Part shown: piece by piece, positions 18,072 through 28,907 of the stretch
How the letters are laid out: each line of letters begins with the position of its first letter
Position numbering within the stretch: the stretch's first letter is position 1
From: Cellulomonas terrae
GTDB taxonomy: Bacteria > Actinomycetota > Actinomycetes > Actinomycetales > Cellulomonadaceae
DNA: 64,000 nucleotides
Reading direction: 5' to 3'
NCBI RefSeq assembly: GCF_007990265.1
Contig: NZ_BJWH01000021.1
Coordinates: 19,456-83,455 of the forward strand
Notes under the pieces: model-generated
Databases searched by the model: none
Seen by the model: the letters and a program-made list of their open reading frames with translations, nothing else
What the model was told of the DNA's origin: nothing
Translations under genes and position numbers: made by a program

Positions 18072-19874
18072 GTGCGCGAGTTCCGGTCGGACCCCCTGGT
18101 CGAGCCCGACCCGGCCGCGAGCATCCCGGGGCTGCTCACGGACCGGCTCGCGCGCGACCCGGACGGGGTGTTCGCCGAGCGCGTCGTCGACGGCCGGTGG
18201 ACGCCGGTCACGGTGTCGGCGTTCGTCGCCGAGGTCACGGCTGTCGCCAAGGGGCTCGTGGCGCGCGGCGTCGAACCCGGCGACCGCGTCGCGATCATGT
18301 CCCGCACGCGCTACGAGTGGACCCTGCTCGACTTCGCCTGCTGGGCCGCGGGTGCGCTCGGCGTCCCGGTCTACGAGACGTCCTCGGCAGAGCAGGTCCG
18401 CTGGATCGCGGCCGATGCCGGGGTGCGACTCGCGATCGTCGAGACCGCCCAGCACGCCGCGGTCGTCGCGCAGGTCCGGGACGACCTCCCCGGGCTGACG
18501 GACGTGCTCGTGATCGAGGACGGCGCCGTCGCGTCGCTCGTCGCCGCCGGCACCGGGGTCACCGACGCCGAGGTCGCCCGGCGCAGCGCGCTGGCGCGGG
18601 CCGACGACCTGGCGACGATCATCTACACGTCCGGCACGACGGGCCGCCCGAAGGGTGTCGAGCTGACGCACGGCAACTTCGTCGCTCTCACGCTCAACGG
18701 CGTCGCCGGGCTCGGTGACGTCTGCGCGCAGGCCGGGTCGCGGACCCTGCTCTTCATGCCGCTCGCGCACGTGTTCGCGCGGTTCATCCAGGTGCTCTGC
18801 GTCCCCTCGGGCGCCGTCCTGGGCCACACGCCCGACGCCAAGAACCTCCTCGGCGACCTCGCCGCGTTCCAGCCGACGTTCATCCTGGCGGTGCCGCGCG
18901 TGTTCGAGAAGGTCTACAACTCGGCCGAGCAGAAGGCGGGCTCGGGCGCGAAGCTGACGCTGTTCCGGTGGGCCGCCAAGGCTGCGGAGGACTACTCGCG
19001 CGCGCTCGACTCGTCGGGGCCCAGCGCGGCCCTGCGTGCTCGGCACCGGCTGGCGGGCACCCTGGTGCACAGCAAGCTCCGCGCGGCGCTCGGCGGTCGC
19101 GCGCAGTACGCCATCTCCGGGGGCGCCCCGCTGGGCGAACGGCTCGGGCACTTCTACCGCGGCATCGGCGTCGAGGTGCTGGAGGGCTACGGGCTCACCG
19201 AGACCACCGCGCCGACAGCCGTGAACCGGCCCGGGCTCACCAAGATCGGCACCGTCGGACCCGCGTTCCCCGGCACCGCCCTGCGGGTCGACGACGAGGG
19301 GCAGGTCTTCGTGTCCGGACCGCACGTGTTCCGCGGCTACCGGCACGACGCCGAGGCCACCGCGGAGGCCCTGGTCGACGGCTGGTTCCGCACCGGAGAC
19401 GTCGGCACGCTCGACGACGACGGCTACCTGACAATCACCGGCCGGACCAAGGAGATCATCGTCACAGCGGGCGGCAAGAACGTCGCTCCCGCGGTGCTCG
19501 AGGACCGGCTCCGGGGTCACCCGCTGATCAGCCAGGTCGTCGTCGTCGGCGACCAGCGCCCGTTCATCGGTGCCCTGGTCACGCTCGACGCCGACATGCT
19601 CCCCGGCTGGCTGTCCAACCACGGCCTGCCGGCCATGTCCGTCGACGAGGCGGCGACCGACCCGCGCGTCCTGCAGGCTCTCGACCGCGCCGCAGAGCGC
19701 GCCAACGAGGCCGTCTCGCGCGCGGAGTCGATCCGCAAGCTCCGCGTGCTCACCACGGACTTCACCGAGGCGAACGGGTACCTCACGCCCTCCCTGAAGA
19801 TGAAGCGCGCGGTGATCCTCGAGGACTTCGCGACCGACATCGACGCCCTGTACACGGACACCCGAGGCGACTGA
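18072..19874 (+). CDS. long-chain fatty-acid--CoA ligase
   Basis: This AMP-forming enzyme of 600 residues activates long-chain fatty acids with ATP and CoA. The AMP-binding signature IIYTSGTTGRPKGVELTHG lies near residues 180-198, the A5-type block is EVLEGYGLTETTAP, and the hinge and lysine region includes DGYLTITGRTKEIIVTAGGK. The start is a GTG one base after the valS stop, so it is co-transcribed with valS. The protein is of the FadD15-like cytosolic type, with no transmembrane segment. Two hairpins follow its stop. Confidence 0.93.
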   Translation: MREFRSDPLVEPDPAASIPGLLTDRLARDPDGVFAERVVDGRWTPVTVSAFVAEVTAVAKGLVARGVEPGDRVAIMSRTRYEWTLLDFACWAAGALGVPVYETSSAEQVRWIAADAGVRLAIVETAQHAAVVAQVRDDLPGLTDVLVIEDGAVASLVAAGTGVTDAEVARRSALARADDLATIIYTSGTTGRPKGVELTHGNFVALTLNGVAGLGDVCAQAGSRTLLFMPLAHVFARFIQVLCVPSGAVLGHTPDAKNLLGDLAAFQPTFILAVPRVFEKVYNSAEQKAGSGAKLTLFRWAAKAAEDYSRALDSSGPSAALRARHRLAGTLVHSKLRAALGGRAQYAISGGAPLGERLGHFYRGIGVEVLEGYGLTETTAPTAVNRPGLTKIGTVGPAFPGTALRVDDEGQVFVSGPHVFRGYRHDAEATAEALVDGWFRTGDVGTLDDDGYLTITGRTKEIIVTAGGKNVAPAVLEDRLRGHPLISQVVVVGDQRPFIGALVTLDADMLPGWLSNHGLPAMSVDEAATDPRVLQALDRAAERANEAVSRAESIRKLRVLTTDFTEANGYLTPSLKMKRAVILEDFATDIDALYTDTRGD

Positions 19875-19880
19875 CCCACA

Positions 19881-19924
19881 ACGTCCGCACTCCTGCACGC
19901 GTGACCCCGCACGAGTGCGGACGT
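19881..19924 (+). terminator. hairpin after the acyl-CoA ligase gene
   Basis: A 12-bp perfect stem (19881-19892 with 19913-19924) with a 20-base loop begins seven bases after the ligase stop. It shares three bases with a second hairpin facing the convergent gene, so both cannot form fully at once on one molecule. Confidence 0.6.
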
Positions 19925-19963
19925 CCGAGGAAGCGGTCGCCGGAGCGCTCGCTTCCTCGGACG
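19922..19963 (-). terminator. hairpin after the release-factor-like gene
   Basis: A 14-bp perfect stem (19922-19935 with 19950-19963) and a 14-base loop lie 11 bases past the stop of the minus-strand gene at 19975. It would stop transcription of that gene and, read from the other side, serve as a second stop for the ligase transcript. Confidence 0.62.
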
Positions 19964-19974
19964 CCGTGGAGGGG

Positions 19975-21171
19975 CTACACCACCGAGCGGAGCCGGGCCT
20001 GGTCCGCCGACTGGGTCGGGACCGCCTCGCTGGGGGTGGAGTCGTCGGACCAGCGCAGCACCGCGCCGATGCCGTCGACGAGGTCGACGGTGCCGTCCTC
20101 GGCGAACGTGAGCCCGGCGTCCTGACCCAGGGCCGCTCGCACCAGCGCGACGTTCGCGTCCATCTCCTCAGCGCCCCCGGTCACCCCGATAGACGCGAGG
20201 TCGGTCGCGCTCGTCGCCACCTGGAGCGGCTCGGGGCCGACCCAGAGGGTCCGGTCCGCCAGCCCGGACGTCAGGGCGTCGACGTGCAGCACCAGCTCGG
20301 CCACCTGACCGCGCCGGAGCACCTCGATCACGTCGTCGAGCGCCGTGACCGCCCCGCCACCGCGGCCCTGCGCCTCTCGGAACCGGTCCAGCACCGCATC
20401 GCTGCGCTGCTTCCGGACCGCAGCAAGCGCTTCGGCCACGCGCGCCTCGAACGACCCCTTCTTCAGGCCCTCGCCCCGGCCGCCCCCAGGCACGTCGACG
20501 AGCAGCTCGCGCGTGGGCTGACCGACGGCGTCGCGCACGAGAGAGACCGCACGCACGTCACCGGTGATCAGCACCAGGTCCGGGCTCCGCTCCGCGACGC
20601 GCTTGTCGAGCACCGCCGCGACCGCCTCCGCGTTGCGACCCCACGAGTCCTCTGCCCGCGTCTGGCTGCGCCGGTCCAGCCCGCCCTCGCGCGTCTTGTG
20701 CACGTCGTCGTGCCCACCGTCGACGGTCTCGGTCTCCGGACCACCCTCGGTCCGGACCGTGCCCCCGGCGGCCCAGGTCAGGTCCGCACCGTTGCGGTCC
20801 ACCGCGACCAGGAGGTAGGTCACCGTCTCGTCGGCCGCACGCACCGCCGGGAGCAGAGCGGGTGCGGGCCCGAACACCGCGTAGGACTGGGCCGGCGGCT
20901 CGGAGAGGACCCGGTCGACGACGACGCCCTCGGCGTCCGCGACGACCACCCGGCCGTGCGGACCACGCACCCCGGTCGGGACGGAGACCAGCTCGGCGAT
21001 GTCGTCCAGCACGCCCGCGGACGCCCCGTCGCGCTCCAGGGAGCGCCGGACAGCCCTCCAGCGGTCGGCCGCCTCGGCGTCAGCGTTCGCGCCGGTCCTC
21101 GTCGCGTCCAGGTAGACGGTCGTGAACGGCGACGGCCGTCCGAGCAGCGGCTTGAGCCAGTGCAGGTCCAT
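19975..21171 (-). CDS. Rv2629-like bacterial release-factor-family (baeRF) protein
   Basis: The 398-residue cytosolic protein resembles the bacterial relatives of archaeo-eukaryotic release factor 1, of which mycobacterial Rv2629 is the best known. Visible marks are FTTVYLDATRTG near the N-terminus, the middle block LVLITGDVRAVSLVRDAVG, and the C-terminal ELVLHVDALTSG and VRAALGQDAGLTFA segments, which match the eRF1 domain 3-like part. Its role is thought to be ribosome-linked or stress-linked but is not established. I chose the ATG at 21171 because CGGAGGG is six bases upstream. The ATG six bases earlier would overlap that site. Confidence 0.75.
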   Translation of the reverse strand: MDLHWLKPLLGRPSPFTTVYLDATRTGANADAEAADRWRAVRRSLERDGASAGVLDDIAELVSVPTGVRGPHGRVVVADAEGVVVDRVLSEPPAQSYAVFGPAPALLPAVRAADETVTYLLVAVDRNGADLTWAAGGTVRTEGGPETETVDGGHDDVHKTREGGLDRRSQTRAEDSWGRNAEAVAAVLDKRVAERSPDLVLITGDVRAVSLVRDAVGQPTRELLVDVPGGGRGEGLKKGSFEARVAEALAAVRKQRSDAVLDRFREAQGRGGGAVTALDDVIEVLRRGQVAELVLHVDALTSGLADRTLWVGPEPLQVATSATDLASIGVTGGAEEMDANVALVRAALGQDAGLTFAEDGTVDLVDGIGAVLRWSDDSTPSEAVPTQSADQARLRSVV

Positions 21172-21285
21172 GGGCATCCCTCCGGGATCGAGATCCCCGG
21201 CAGCCGCACACTCACCCCCGCGGCCGGCCGGAGCTGACCCCACCTACCTTCCGCTCCTGCGGACCGCGGCGCCACCCCGAACTTC

Positions 21286-21600
21286 TCAGTCGCGCTGCGC
21301 GTGCCCCTGGGCGATGGCCTCGTGGTGCTGGATGACCTCCTCGACGATGAACGCGAGGAACTTCTCCGCGAACACCGGGTCGAGGTCGGCGTTCCGCGCG
21401 AGCTCGCGCAGCCGGGCCACCTGCTGCTGCTCGCGCGCGGGGTCCGACGGCGGCAGGCCCGTGGTCGCCTTGAGCACGCCCACCTGCTGCGTGGCCTTGA
21501 ACCGCTCCGCCAGCAGGTACACCAGCGCGGCGTCGATGTTGTCGATGCTCCCGCGCAGGCGGGCGAGCTCGGCAGGGATCGGGGTCGGCAGGTCGCTCAC
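21286..21600 (-). CDS. chorismate mutase (AroQ class)
   Basis: This small all-helical enzyme of 104 residues would convert chorismate to prephenate in Phe/Tyr synthesis. It has the usual spacing: RGSIDNIDAALVYLLAERF early, VGVLKATTGLPPSDPARE in the middle and EEVIQHHE at the end, matching the high-GC actinobacterial short type. Such short enzymes are often weakly active alone and stimulated by DAHP synthase; that partner is not in this window. It lies 31 bases downstream of clpX on the same strand and may be read through from it. Confidence 0.9.
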   Translation of the reverse strand: MSDLPTPIPAELARLRGSIDNIDAALVYLLAERFKATQQVGVLKATTGLPPSDPAREQQQVARLRELARNADLDPVFAEKFLAFIVEEVIQHHEAIAQGHAQRD

Positions 21601-21631
21601 GGTCGCGATCCTAGGCGCGATGACGGACCTG

Positions 21632-22912
<1,281 letters not shown>

Positions 22913-23084
22913 GTCGATCCCCTTCCTCGTGTCGCCCTCCGCCCGACGGGCGGTGCGTCGTCAGTGCGTCAACCCCGCAGGGTGCGCGTCCTCCCCCATT
23001 GCACACCACCCGGGCCGGGATGTCAGCCGAACACACGGCTCGGCGAGTCTCGGCGTGTTCCGGGCGTGTCGCGCCGGACGCACC

Positions 23085-23118
23085 CGAGCCGGGTCCCGCC
23101 GCAGCGGAACCCGGCTCG
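23085..23118 (-). terminator. terminator after clpP2
   Basis: A 10-bp perfect stem (23085-23094 with 23109-23118) lies eight bases beyond the clpP2 stop and before clpX. It separates the clpP1-clpP2 transcript from clpX. Confidence 0.65.
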
Positions 23119-23125
23119 TGATGTG

Positions 23126-23827
23126 CTACTTGGCCTGCACGGTCGTCGGGACGACGCCCTTGCGGCTGGCGAGCACCTGGTCGACGATCCCGTACTCCAG
23201 CGCCGCCTGAGCGGTGAGGATCTTGTCCCGCTCGATGTCCTTGCGGACCAGCTCGATGTCACGCCCGGTGTGGTGCGCGATCGTCAGCTCGAGCCACTCC
23301 CGCATGCGGATGAGCTCGTTCGCGTGGATCTCGATGTCGGACGCCTGCGCGTAGCCACCACCCTCCATCGCGGGCTGGTGGATCAGCACGCGCGCGTTGG
23401 GCAGAGCCAGGCGCTTGCCGGGCGAGCCGGCCGCGAGCAGCACCGCCGCCGCCGAGGCGGCCTGCCCGAGGCAGACCGTCTGGATGTGCGGCTTGATGTA
23501 CTGCATCGTGTCGTAGATCGCCGTGAGCGCCGTGAACGAGCCGCCGGGCGAGTTGATGTACAGGATGATGTCGCGGTCCGGGTCGGTGCTCTCCAGCACC
23601 AGCAGCTGGGCCATGACGTCGTCGGCCGAGGCGTCGTCCACCTGCACGCCGAGGAAGATGATCCGGTCCTCGAACAGCTTGGTGTACGGGTCCTGGCGCT
23701 TGAAGCCGTAGGCCGTGCGCTCCTCGAACTGCGGCAGCACGTACCGGGCGGCGGGCGAGGACGGCGCAAGGCCACCCGGCCCCGCCAGCATCCCGGCGCG
23801 CGCCATGAACTGAGATTCCATGCTCAT
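23126..23827 (-). CDS. clpP2: ATP-dependent Clp protease proteolytic subunit ClpP2
   Basis: This is one of the two ClpP subunits that actinobacteria assemble into a mixed two-ring barrel. The 233-residue protein has the catalytic serine in [15 protein letters not shown], the histidine in ARVLIHQP, and an aspartate in the [11 protein letters not shown] neighbourhood. The N-terminal extension of about 30 residues before the [14 protein letters not shown] block is longer than in E. coli and is probably processed. It follows clpP1 by 26 bases, so the two are co-transcribed and made in matching amounts. Confidence 0.95.
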   Translation of the reverse strand: MSMESQFMARAGMLAGPGGLAPSSPAARYVLPQFEERTAYGFKRQDPYTKLFEDRIIFLGVQVDDASADDVMAQLLVLESTDPDRDIILYINSPGGSFTALTAIYDTMQYIKPHIQTVCLGQAASAAAVLLAAGSPGKRLALPNARVLIHQPAMEGGGYAQASDIEIHANELIRMREWLELTIAHHTGRDIELVRKDIERDKILTAQAALEYGIVDQVLASRKGVVPTTVQAK

Positions 23828-23853
23828 GAGCTTCTCCTCAAGATGAAGGGGTG

Positions 23854-24471
23854 TCAGGCCGTGCCGCCGCCGCCGGCGACCGAGTCGGCCTTCGTGACGA
23901 CCTTGTCCACGAAGCCGTACTCGAGCGCCTCGGGGGCGGTGAACCAGCGGTCACGGTCGGCGTCGGAGTTGATCTGGTCGACGCTCTTTCCCGTCTGTGC
24001 TGCGGTGAGCTCGGCGAGCACGTTCTTCATGTGCAGGATGAGCTGGGCGTTGATCCGCACGTCCGTCGCGGTGCCACCGATCCCGCCCGAGGGCTGGTGC
24101 ATCATCACGCGGGCGTGCGGCAGGGCGTAGCGCTTGCCCTTGGCGCCCGACGAGAGCAGGAACTGCCCCATCGAGGCGGCCATGCCCATCGCGATCGTGG
24201 CGACGTCCGGCTGGATGTACTGCATGGTGTCGTAGATCGCCATGCCCGCGGTGATCGAGCCACCGGGCGAGTTGATGTACAGCCAGATGTCCTTGTCCGG
24301 GTCCTCCGCGGCCAGCAGCATCATCTGCGCGCAGATGGCGTTGGCGTTCTCGTCGCGCACCTCGGAGCCGAGCCAGATGATGCGTTCGCGCAGCAGCCGG
24401 TTGTAGATGGAGTCATTGAGGCCGAAGGCCGGGCTGTCGGCCCTGGCCATCATCGGCGCTAGCTCGTTCAC
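23854..24471 (-). CDS. clpP1: ATP-dependent Clp protease proteolytic subunit ClpP1
   Basis: This is the partner subunit of ClpP2, with 205 residues. The catalytic serine is in [15 protein letters not shown] and the histidine in [11 protein letters not shown], the normal ClpP spacing. The GTG at 24471 is preferred because GAGGGAG is five bases upstream. Upstream in-frame codons look non-coding, and a methionine pair eight residues further in is the alternative. The C-terminus ends in a glycine-rich tail. It leads the clpP1-clpP2 unit, with a possible ClgR site about 130 bases upstream. Confidence 0.95.
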   Translation of the reverse strand: MNELAPMMARADSPAFGLNDSIYNRLLRERIIWLGSEVRDENANAICAQMMLLAAEDPDKDIWLYINSPGGSITAGMAIYDTMQYIQPDVATIAMGMAASMGQFLLSSGAKGKRYALPHARVMMHQPSGGIGGTATDVRINAQLILHMKNVLAELTAAQTGKSVDQINSDADRDRWFTAPEALEYGFVDKVVTKADSVAGGGGTA

Positions 24472-24595
24472 GAAGGCTCCCTCGTCTGACGGTGACGTCT
24501 GTCCTGCACCGCACAGCCGTCCCGTCCGGGACCTGTGCGATGCAGTGACCCTAACGCGCGCCCCCGCCCGCCCATGTCCCGCCACGGAGCGTTTT

Positions 24596-24606
24596 CGCTG
24601 ACGGCA
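24596..24606. promoter_or_regulatory. possible ClgR activator site upstream of clpP1
   Basis: The bases TTCGCTGACGGCA around this position resemble the TTCGCY-N4-GCG pattern reported for ClgR, the activator of clp genes in actinobacteria, with one mismatch at the end. It lies about 125 bases before the clpP1 start and before the tig terminator. The resemblance is short and could be chance. Confidence 0.3.
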
Positions 24607-24626
24607 GAGCAGGGCGCCCGGGCAGA

Positions 24627-24665
24627 CAGGAGGCCCCGCACCGGTGATCGGTGCGGGGCCTCCTG
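24627..24665 (-). terminator. strong terminator after tig
   Basis: A perfect 17-bp GC-rich stem (24627-24643 with 24649-24665) with a five-base loop starts eight bases after the tig stop. It separates tig from clpP1, so clpP1-clpP2 must have their own promoter. Confidence 0.85.
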
Positions 24666-24673
24666 GTGGGACG

Positions 24674-26080
24674 TCAGGCCTTGGTGTCCTCGGCCGTCTC
24701 GACCTCGTCGTCGTACACGTCGAACGCGGCGATGTCGGTCGCGGCGTCGGTCGCCGTCGCGGTCGCGGCGGCTGCCTCCTCCGCGTCCTCGGCGTCGGAG
24801 CCGATGAACTCCGAGAGGTCGACGGCCTTGCCGGAGCCGTCGGTGACGGCGACGCGACGCAGCGCGACGGCGAGCGCCTTGGACCGTGCGACCTCGGCGA
24901 CCATCGTGGGGATCTGGCCCTGCTGGTCGATGGTCTGGATGAACGTGTTCGGGTCCATGCCGTACTGGCGCGACGCGTTCACCAGGTAGTCGAGCAGCTC
25001 GTTCTGGCTGACCTTGATCTCGAGCTGCTCGGCGAGCGTGTCGAGGAGGATCTGGTTGCGCAGCGCGGTGGTGGCCTGCTCGCCGACCTCCGCACGGTGC
25101 TCGTCGTCCTCGAGCCGCCCCTCACCCTCGAGGTGACGGTGCACCTCGGTCTCGACGACGCCTGCCGGGACCGGGATCTCCGTCGCGGCGAGCAGCTGCT
25201 CGAGCAGCAGGTCGCGGGCCTGCACGGCCTGGTTCGACGCCTTGATGCTGGACGCCTGCGTGCGCAGGTCCGCCGTCAGCTCCTCGAGCGTGTCGAACTC
25301 GCTGGCCAGCTGCGCGAAGTCGTCGTCGGCGTCGGGGAGCTGACGCTCCTTGACGGTCGTGGCGGTGACGTTCACCAGGGCGGTCTCGCCGGCGTGGTCG
25401 CCGCCCGCGAGCGCCGTCTCGAACGTGGTCGACTCGCCGGCCGACAGGCCCGTGAGCGCCTCGTCGAGACCCTCGAGCATGTTGCCCGACCCGATCTGGT
25501 AGCTGACGCCGGAGACGTTGTCGACCTGCTCGTCGCCGATCGTGGCGGTCAGGTCGATGACGACGAAGTCGCCCTCGGCGGCCGGGCGGTCGACGCCGAC
25601 CAGCGTGCCGAAGCGCTCGCGCAGGGCGTCCAGGCGGGCGGCGACGTCCTCGTCGGAGACCTCGACGTCGTCGACCGTGACGGCGATGCCGTCGAGCGCC
25701 GGGACGGTGATCTCGGGGCGGACCTCGACCTCGGCGGTGAAGTGCAGCTCACCCTCCTCGCCGGCGGGTGCGGCCGTCAGGCCGGGGACCTTGGTGACCT
25801 CGACCTCGGGCTGGCCCAGGGGGCGCAGCTTGTTCTCGCGGACGGCCTCGGCGTAGAAGCCGGACAGGCCCTCGTTGATCGCGTGCTCGAGGACGGCCGG
25901 GCGACCGACGCGCTGGTCGATGATGCGCGGCGGCACCTTGCCCTTGCGGAAGCCGGGGACGACGACGTCCTGGGCGATGTGCTCGTACGCGTGATCGATG
26001 CTCGGCTTGAGCTCGTCGTACGTCACCTCGACGGTCAGCTTGACCTTGGTGGGCTCCAGGGTCTCGACGGCGCTCTTCAC
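24674..26080 (-). CDS. tig: trigger factor, ribosome-bound chaperone
   Basis: Trigger factor binds the ribosome exit tunnel and shields nascent chains; it also has peptidyl-prolyl isomerase activity. The 468-residue protein has the ribosome-binding loop [16 protein letters not shown] near residue 45, the FKBP-like isomerase domain around 160-245, and helical arms after that. The C-terminus is an acidic and alanine-rich tail of about 50 residues, as in other actinobacteria. The start is the GTG at 26080, matching the conserved [12 protein letters not shown] start, with GGAG nine bases upstream. Longer in-frame extensions upstream lack coding character. Confidence 0.96.
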   Translation of the reverse strand: MKSAVETLEPTKVKLTVEVTYDELKPSIDHAYEHIAQDVVVPGFRKGKVPPRIIDQRVGRPAVLEHAINEGLSGFYAEAVRENKLRPLGQPEVEVTKVPGLTAAPAGEEGELHFTAEVEVRPEITVPALDGIAVTVDDVEVSDEDVAARLDALRERFGTLVGVDRPAAEGDFVVIDLTATIGDEQVDNVSGVSYQIGSGNMLEGLDEALTGLSAGESTTFETALAGGDHAGETALVNVTATTVKERQLPDADDDFAQLASEFDTLEELTADLRTQASSIKASNQAVQARDLLLEQLLAATEIPVPAGVVETEVHRHLEGEGRLEDDEHRAEVGEQATTALRNQILLDTLAEQLEIKVSQNELLDYLVNASRQYGMDPNTFIQTIDQQGQIPTMVAEVARSKALAVALRRVAVTDGSGKAVDLSEFIGSDAEDAEEAAAATATATDAATDIAAFDVYDDEVETAEDTKA

Positions 26081-26138
26081 TTCGATGGTCTCCAACTGAT
26101 CGGGGCGGGCGCCGGCGACTCCGGCGATCTCCGTTGGT

Positions 26139-27554
26139 TCAGGGCCGCACGCCGTCGTGACGCCCTGAAAACGGAGCGACGACCGCACGCTGGCGACCCT
26201 CGACCTTACGCCACGGGGAGCGGCGCTCCCAAGCCGGGAGGCTGTGGCACCGCCCACGCCCTCGCCTGCCGGCGCCCGCGACCTCGGTGATCACCGAGAC
26301 GGTCCGCGCGATGCCGTCGTACTCGGCGTACTCCTGGGCCAGCTCCGCCGCCCGACGCGCGAACGACGGGTTGTCCAGCACCCGGTTCACACCGTCGCGC
26401 ACGGCTTGCGACGTCGTGCCGTCCGTGACCTTGTCGGTGGGCAGCGCCAGACCGACGCCGGACCACACCACCCGCGCACCGACCTCCGCCTTGTCCTCCG
26501 TCCGCCCGGCGACGATCACGGGCACGCCCGCGGCGAGCGCCTGCTGGACTCCCCCGAAGCCGCCGTTGGTGACCAGGACGTCGACGAGCGGCAGCAGCCG
26601 GTCGAACGGGACGAACGGCGTCGCCCGCACGTTCGCCGGATAGGCGTCGAGGGGTTCAGTGGTCGCGACGACGAGGACGTCCTCGTCGGCGAGGCCGTCG
26701 ATCGCCGGCCAGAGGAGGCGTTCCGGATCGGTCGCGACGGTGCCCTGCGTGACCAGGACCACGGGCCGACCCGTCGCGCGCGCCTCCAGGACGTCGTCCC
26801 ACCAGGCGGGCGGGTCGAACCCGTCGATGCCGGCCGGCAGGTACGGGCCGACGAGCTCGACGTGCTCCGGCAGGTCGCTGCGCGGGTACTCGAACGACGG
26901 GATCGACGGGTGCAGCACACGGGTGACCTCCGTCTGGACCCAGTCGAGGAAGAAGCCGTCCGGGACGGGCTGGCCCGCGTCGGCGACGATCTGCTCGGCC
27001 GCCCTCTGCACGTCCCGGAACACGACCTTGCGTGTGAACCAGTCCAGGAGGGCGTACCGCAGGCCGTCGAACCCGGTCCGCGGCGGCTGCAGCCCCATGC
27101 CGAACGGCGCCGTGTCCTTGCTCGAGATGGCCAGCGGTGAGACCGAGAACAGCACCGACGGCAGGTCGTGGCGGCGCGCCGCGATCGCCCCGGCCATGAA
27201 CGCGTTGTCCATCACGATCACGTCGGGTCGCTCGGCGGCGACGACGGTGTCGATGTCGGCCAGGAACCCGGGGACGGTCGCCACGAAGTGGTGGAGCACG
27301 TCCCACTGCACCCGCTTGATGCCGGGGGCGGGCGCGTCGTGCTCCGACGACCAGGCGTCGAACTCCGCGTCGTCCAGGTCGCGGCCCTGCACGATCGGGG
27401 CATGCTTGGCGCCGGTCGCCGTGACGGCGCTCGCGAACTTGCGGCCCGTGTAGACGACGACGTCGTGACCCTCGTCGACGAGGGCGCGGGCCAGCGGCAG
27501 CGCAGGCCGCACGTGGCCGGTGACGGGGGTCAGGGCGAACAGGATCCTGCTCAT
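26139..27554 (-). CDS. family 1 (MGT-type) glycosyltransferase
   Basis: The 471-residue protein has the GT-B fold of macrolide and sterol glycosyltransferases. The N-terminal domain starts ILFALTPVTGHVRPALPLA, the acceptor-binding half, and the C-terminal sugar-nucleotide domain includes VTNGGFGGVQQALAAGVPV. The HCGxxT-like motif of plant and macrolide enzymes is replaced by NGGFGGV, as in many actinobacterial members. The last 45 residues or so after SVITEVAG are rich in Arg and Gly and look unlike the family; they overlap the region just before tig. The substrate is unknown. No pathway genes adjoin it. Confidence 0.86.
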   Translation of the reverse strand: MSRILFALTPVTGHVRPALPLARALVDEGHDVVVYTGRKFASAVTATGAKHAPIVQGRDLDDAEFDAWSSEHDAPAPGIKRVQWDVLHHFVATVPGFLADIDTVVAAERPDVIVMDNAFMAGAIAARRHDLPSVLFSVSPLAISSKDTAPFGMGLQPPRTGFDGLRYALLDWFTRKVVFRDVQRAAEQIVADAGQPVPDGFFLDWVQTEVTRVLHPSIPSFEYPRSDLPEHVELVGPYLPAGIDGFDPPAWWDDVLEARATGRPVVLVTQGTVATDPERLLWPAIDGLADEDVLVVATTEPLDAYPANVRATPFVPFDRLLPLVDVLVTNGGFGGVQQALAAGVPVIVAGRTEDKAEVGARVVWSGVGLALPTDKVTDGTTSQAVRDGVNRVLDNPSFARRAAELAQEYAEYDGIARTVSVITEVAGAGRRGRGRCHSLPAWERRSPWRKVEGRQRAVVAPFSGRHDGVRP

Positions 27555-27629
27555 GGCGGTTCTCCGAGAGGTGACGGGGGCATTCCCCGACGAAGACCCT
27601 GGGCGATTCGCCCTGATACATCCCGTCGC

Positions 27630-28592
27630 TCAGGGCCGCCCGAGGATCCGCGCCCGCAAGCGCTCCCGCCGCTCGGCGAACCTGTTCCACACCGCCTTCT
27701 GGAACACGAGCGTGAGCCAGCCCGCCAGAGCCATCCCCACGATGTTGACGCCCAGCTGCAGGGCGCTGCCACGCACCTCGGCCAGCTGCCCGAACGCCAG
27801 CCCGAGCGCGACGTTGCCCGCAGCCGGCACCGTCGTCACGGAGATGAACGCCCCCGCGAGCGCCCCCACCCGGGCCGACGTCAACGACAGCACGCCGGCC
27901 GCCCCCGCGATGACCGCGACGATGAACGACCACTTGTCCGGCGAGTAGATGAACGCGGTGTCCGGGCGGGGAGCCGTCACCTGCTCGAGCGTCACCCACC
28001 CGAGCTGCTTCGCCGCGAGCGCCGCCACGCACGTGACGAGGATCGCGATGAGGAACCCGACCACGAGCGTCCAGAGCGCGATCCGGAGCAGGTGGAACCG
28101 GCGGCGGACCAGCGCGATCCCCAGGGCGGCGATCGGGACGAACTCCGGCCCCAGGACCATCGCGCCGATGATGAGGATCTGGGAGTCGAGCACGATCGCG
28201 ATCGCGGCGATGAGCGTCGCGAAGCACATGAAGCTCAGGTAGCTCCAGTTCAGCTCCGACTCGGCGTACGCCCGCCGCGTGACGTCGACCCACACGACCG
28301 CGTCCGCGCTGCTGCCCGGCGCGAGCTGTTCGGCGTCGAACCCGGGCTGCGACACCCATGTGTCGACAGGCTCGATCTTGAGCGTGCCCTCACGCTGGAC
28401 ACCCAGCTCCAGCAGCTCGTCGAGGACGTCGTTCGCGGCCTCCCTGGCGATGTCCGCCAGTACGACGTCGCCCACGGGCCGTCGCGACGCACCGTCGAAG
28501 ACCGCCAGGCTGCTCACGGCAGGCGCCCGCTCCAGCACGCCGACGACGCCGCTCGTGAGGTCCGCCGGGACCGAGATCCGCAGGTGCAGCAC
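27630..28592 (-). CDS. DUF389-family membrane protein
   Basis: This 320-residue integral membrane protein has an N-terminal soluble domain of about 120 residues with a ferredoxin-like pattern ([16 protein letters not shown]), then six or so hydrophobic helices. The family mark is the first helix group, [20 protein letters not shown] followed by [15 protein letters not shown]. The function of DUF389 proteins is unknown. It begins with a GTG and is upstream of the glycosyltransferase on the same strand with a gap of about 75 bases. Confidence 0.88.
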   Translation of the reverse strand: MLHLRISVPADLTSGVVGVLERAPAVSSLAVFDGASRRPVGDVVLADIAREAANDVLDELLELGVQREGTLKIEPVDTWVSQPGFDAEQLAPGSSADAVVWVDVTRRAYAESELNWSYLSFMCFATLIAAIAIVLDSQILIIGAMVLGPEFVPIAALGIALVRRRFHLLRIALWTLVVGFLIAILVTCVAALAAKQLGWVTLEQVTAPRPDTAFIYSPDKWSFIVAVIAGAAGVLSLTSARVGALAGAFISVTTVPAAGNVALGLAFGQLAEVRGSALQLGVNIVGMALAGWLTLVFQKAVWNRFAERRERLRARILGRP

Positions 28593-28655
28593 GGGGTCAG
28601 TGTGTCGCCGTCCGGCCCACGACGGTGGGAGCCGCTCCGCCGTCGTCGAACTCTG

Positions 28656-28729
28656 TCGGGATGGCGGGATTCGAACCCACGACCTTCCGCTCCCAAAGCG
28701 GACGCGCTACCAACCTGCGCCACATCCCG
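28656..28729 (-). tRNA. tRNA-Pro (anticodon UGG)
   Basis: A complete 74-base cloverleaf reads on the minus strand: acceptor CGGGATG pairs with CATCCCG, the anticodon loop TTTGGGA has anticodon TGG at 28695-28693, and the T loop is GGTTCGAATCC. The discriminator is A and CCA is not encoded. It follows the start of the DUF389 gene. Confidence 0.96.
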
Positions 28730-28836
28730 GCGCACCTCACCAGGCCCGGGGGCCGAGGGAGGTGCACGGTGCGCCCTCGCACACCCGGTACCCTGGGTGC
28801 CGCGGTCCTGACTGAGCATGCAGCAGCCGGACCTGT

Positions 28837-28907
28837 GCGGACGTAGCTCAATGGTAGAGCCCCAGTCTTCCAAACTGGCTACGCGGGTTCGATTCCCGTC
28901 GTCCGCT
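28837..28907 (+). tRNA. tRNA-Gly (anticodon UCC)
   Basis: A complete 71-base cloverleaf: acceptor GCGGACG pairs with CGTCCGC, the anticodon loop CTTCCAA has anticodon TCC at 28869-28871, and the T loop is GGTTCGATTCC. CCA is not encoded. Its 3' end faces the accessory island, which suggests it as an integration site. No duplicated tRNA 3' end was found at the far side of the island. Confidence 0.96.

Noticed and set aside
15377..18307. A 976-codon minus-strand frame opposite valS
   Set aside because: Antisense shadow of valS, caused by the strong third-base GC bias. It has no motifs and crosses the start of a second gene.
28597..28851. Short minus and plus frames across tRNA-Pro containing [15 protein letters not shown]
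   Set aside because: This string is the familiar false translation of a tRNA gene.
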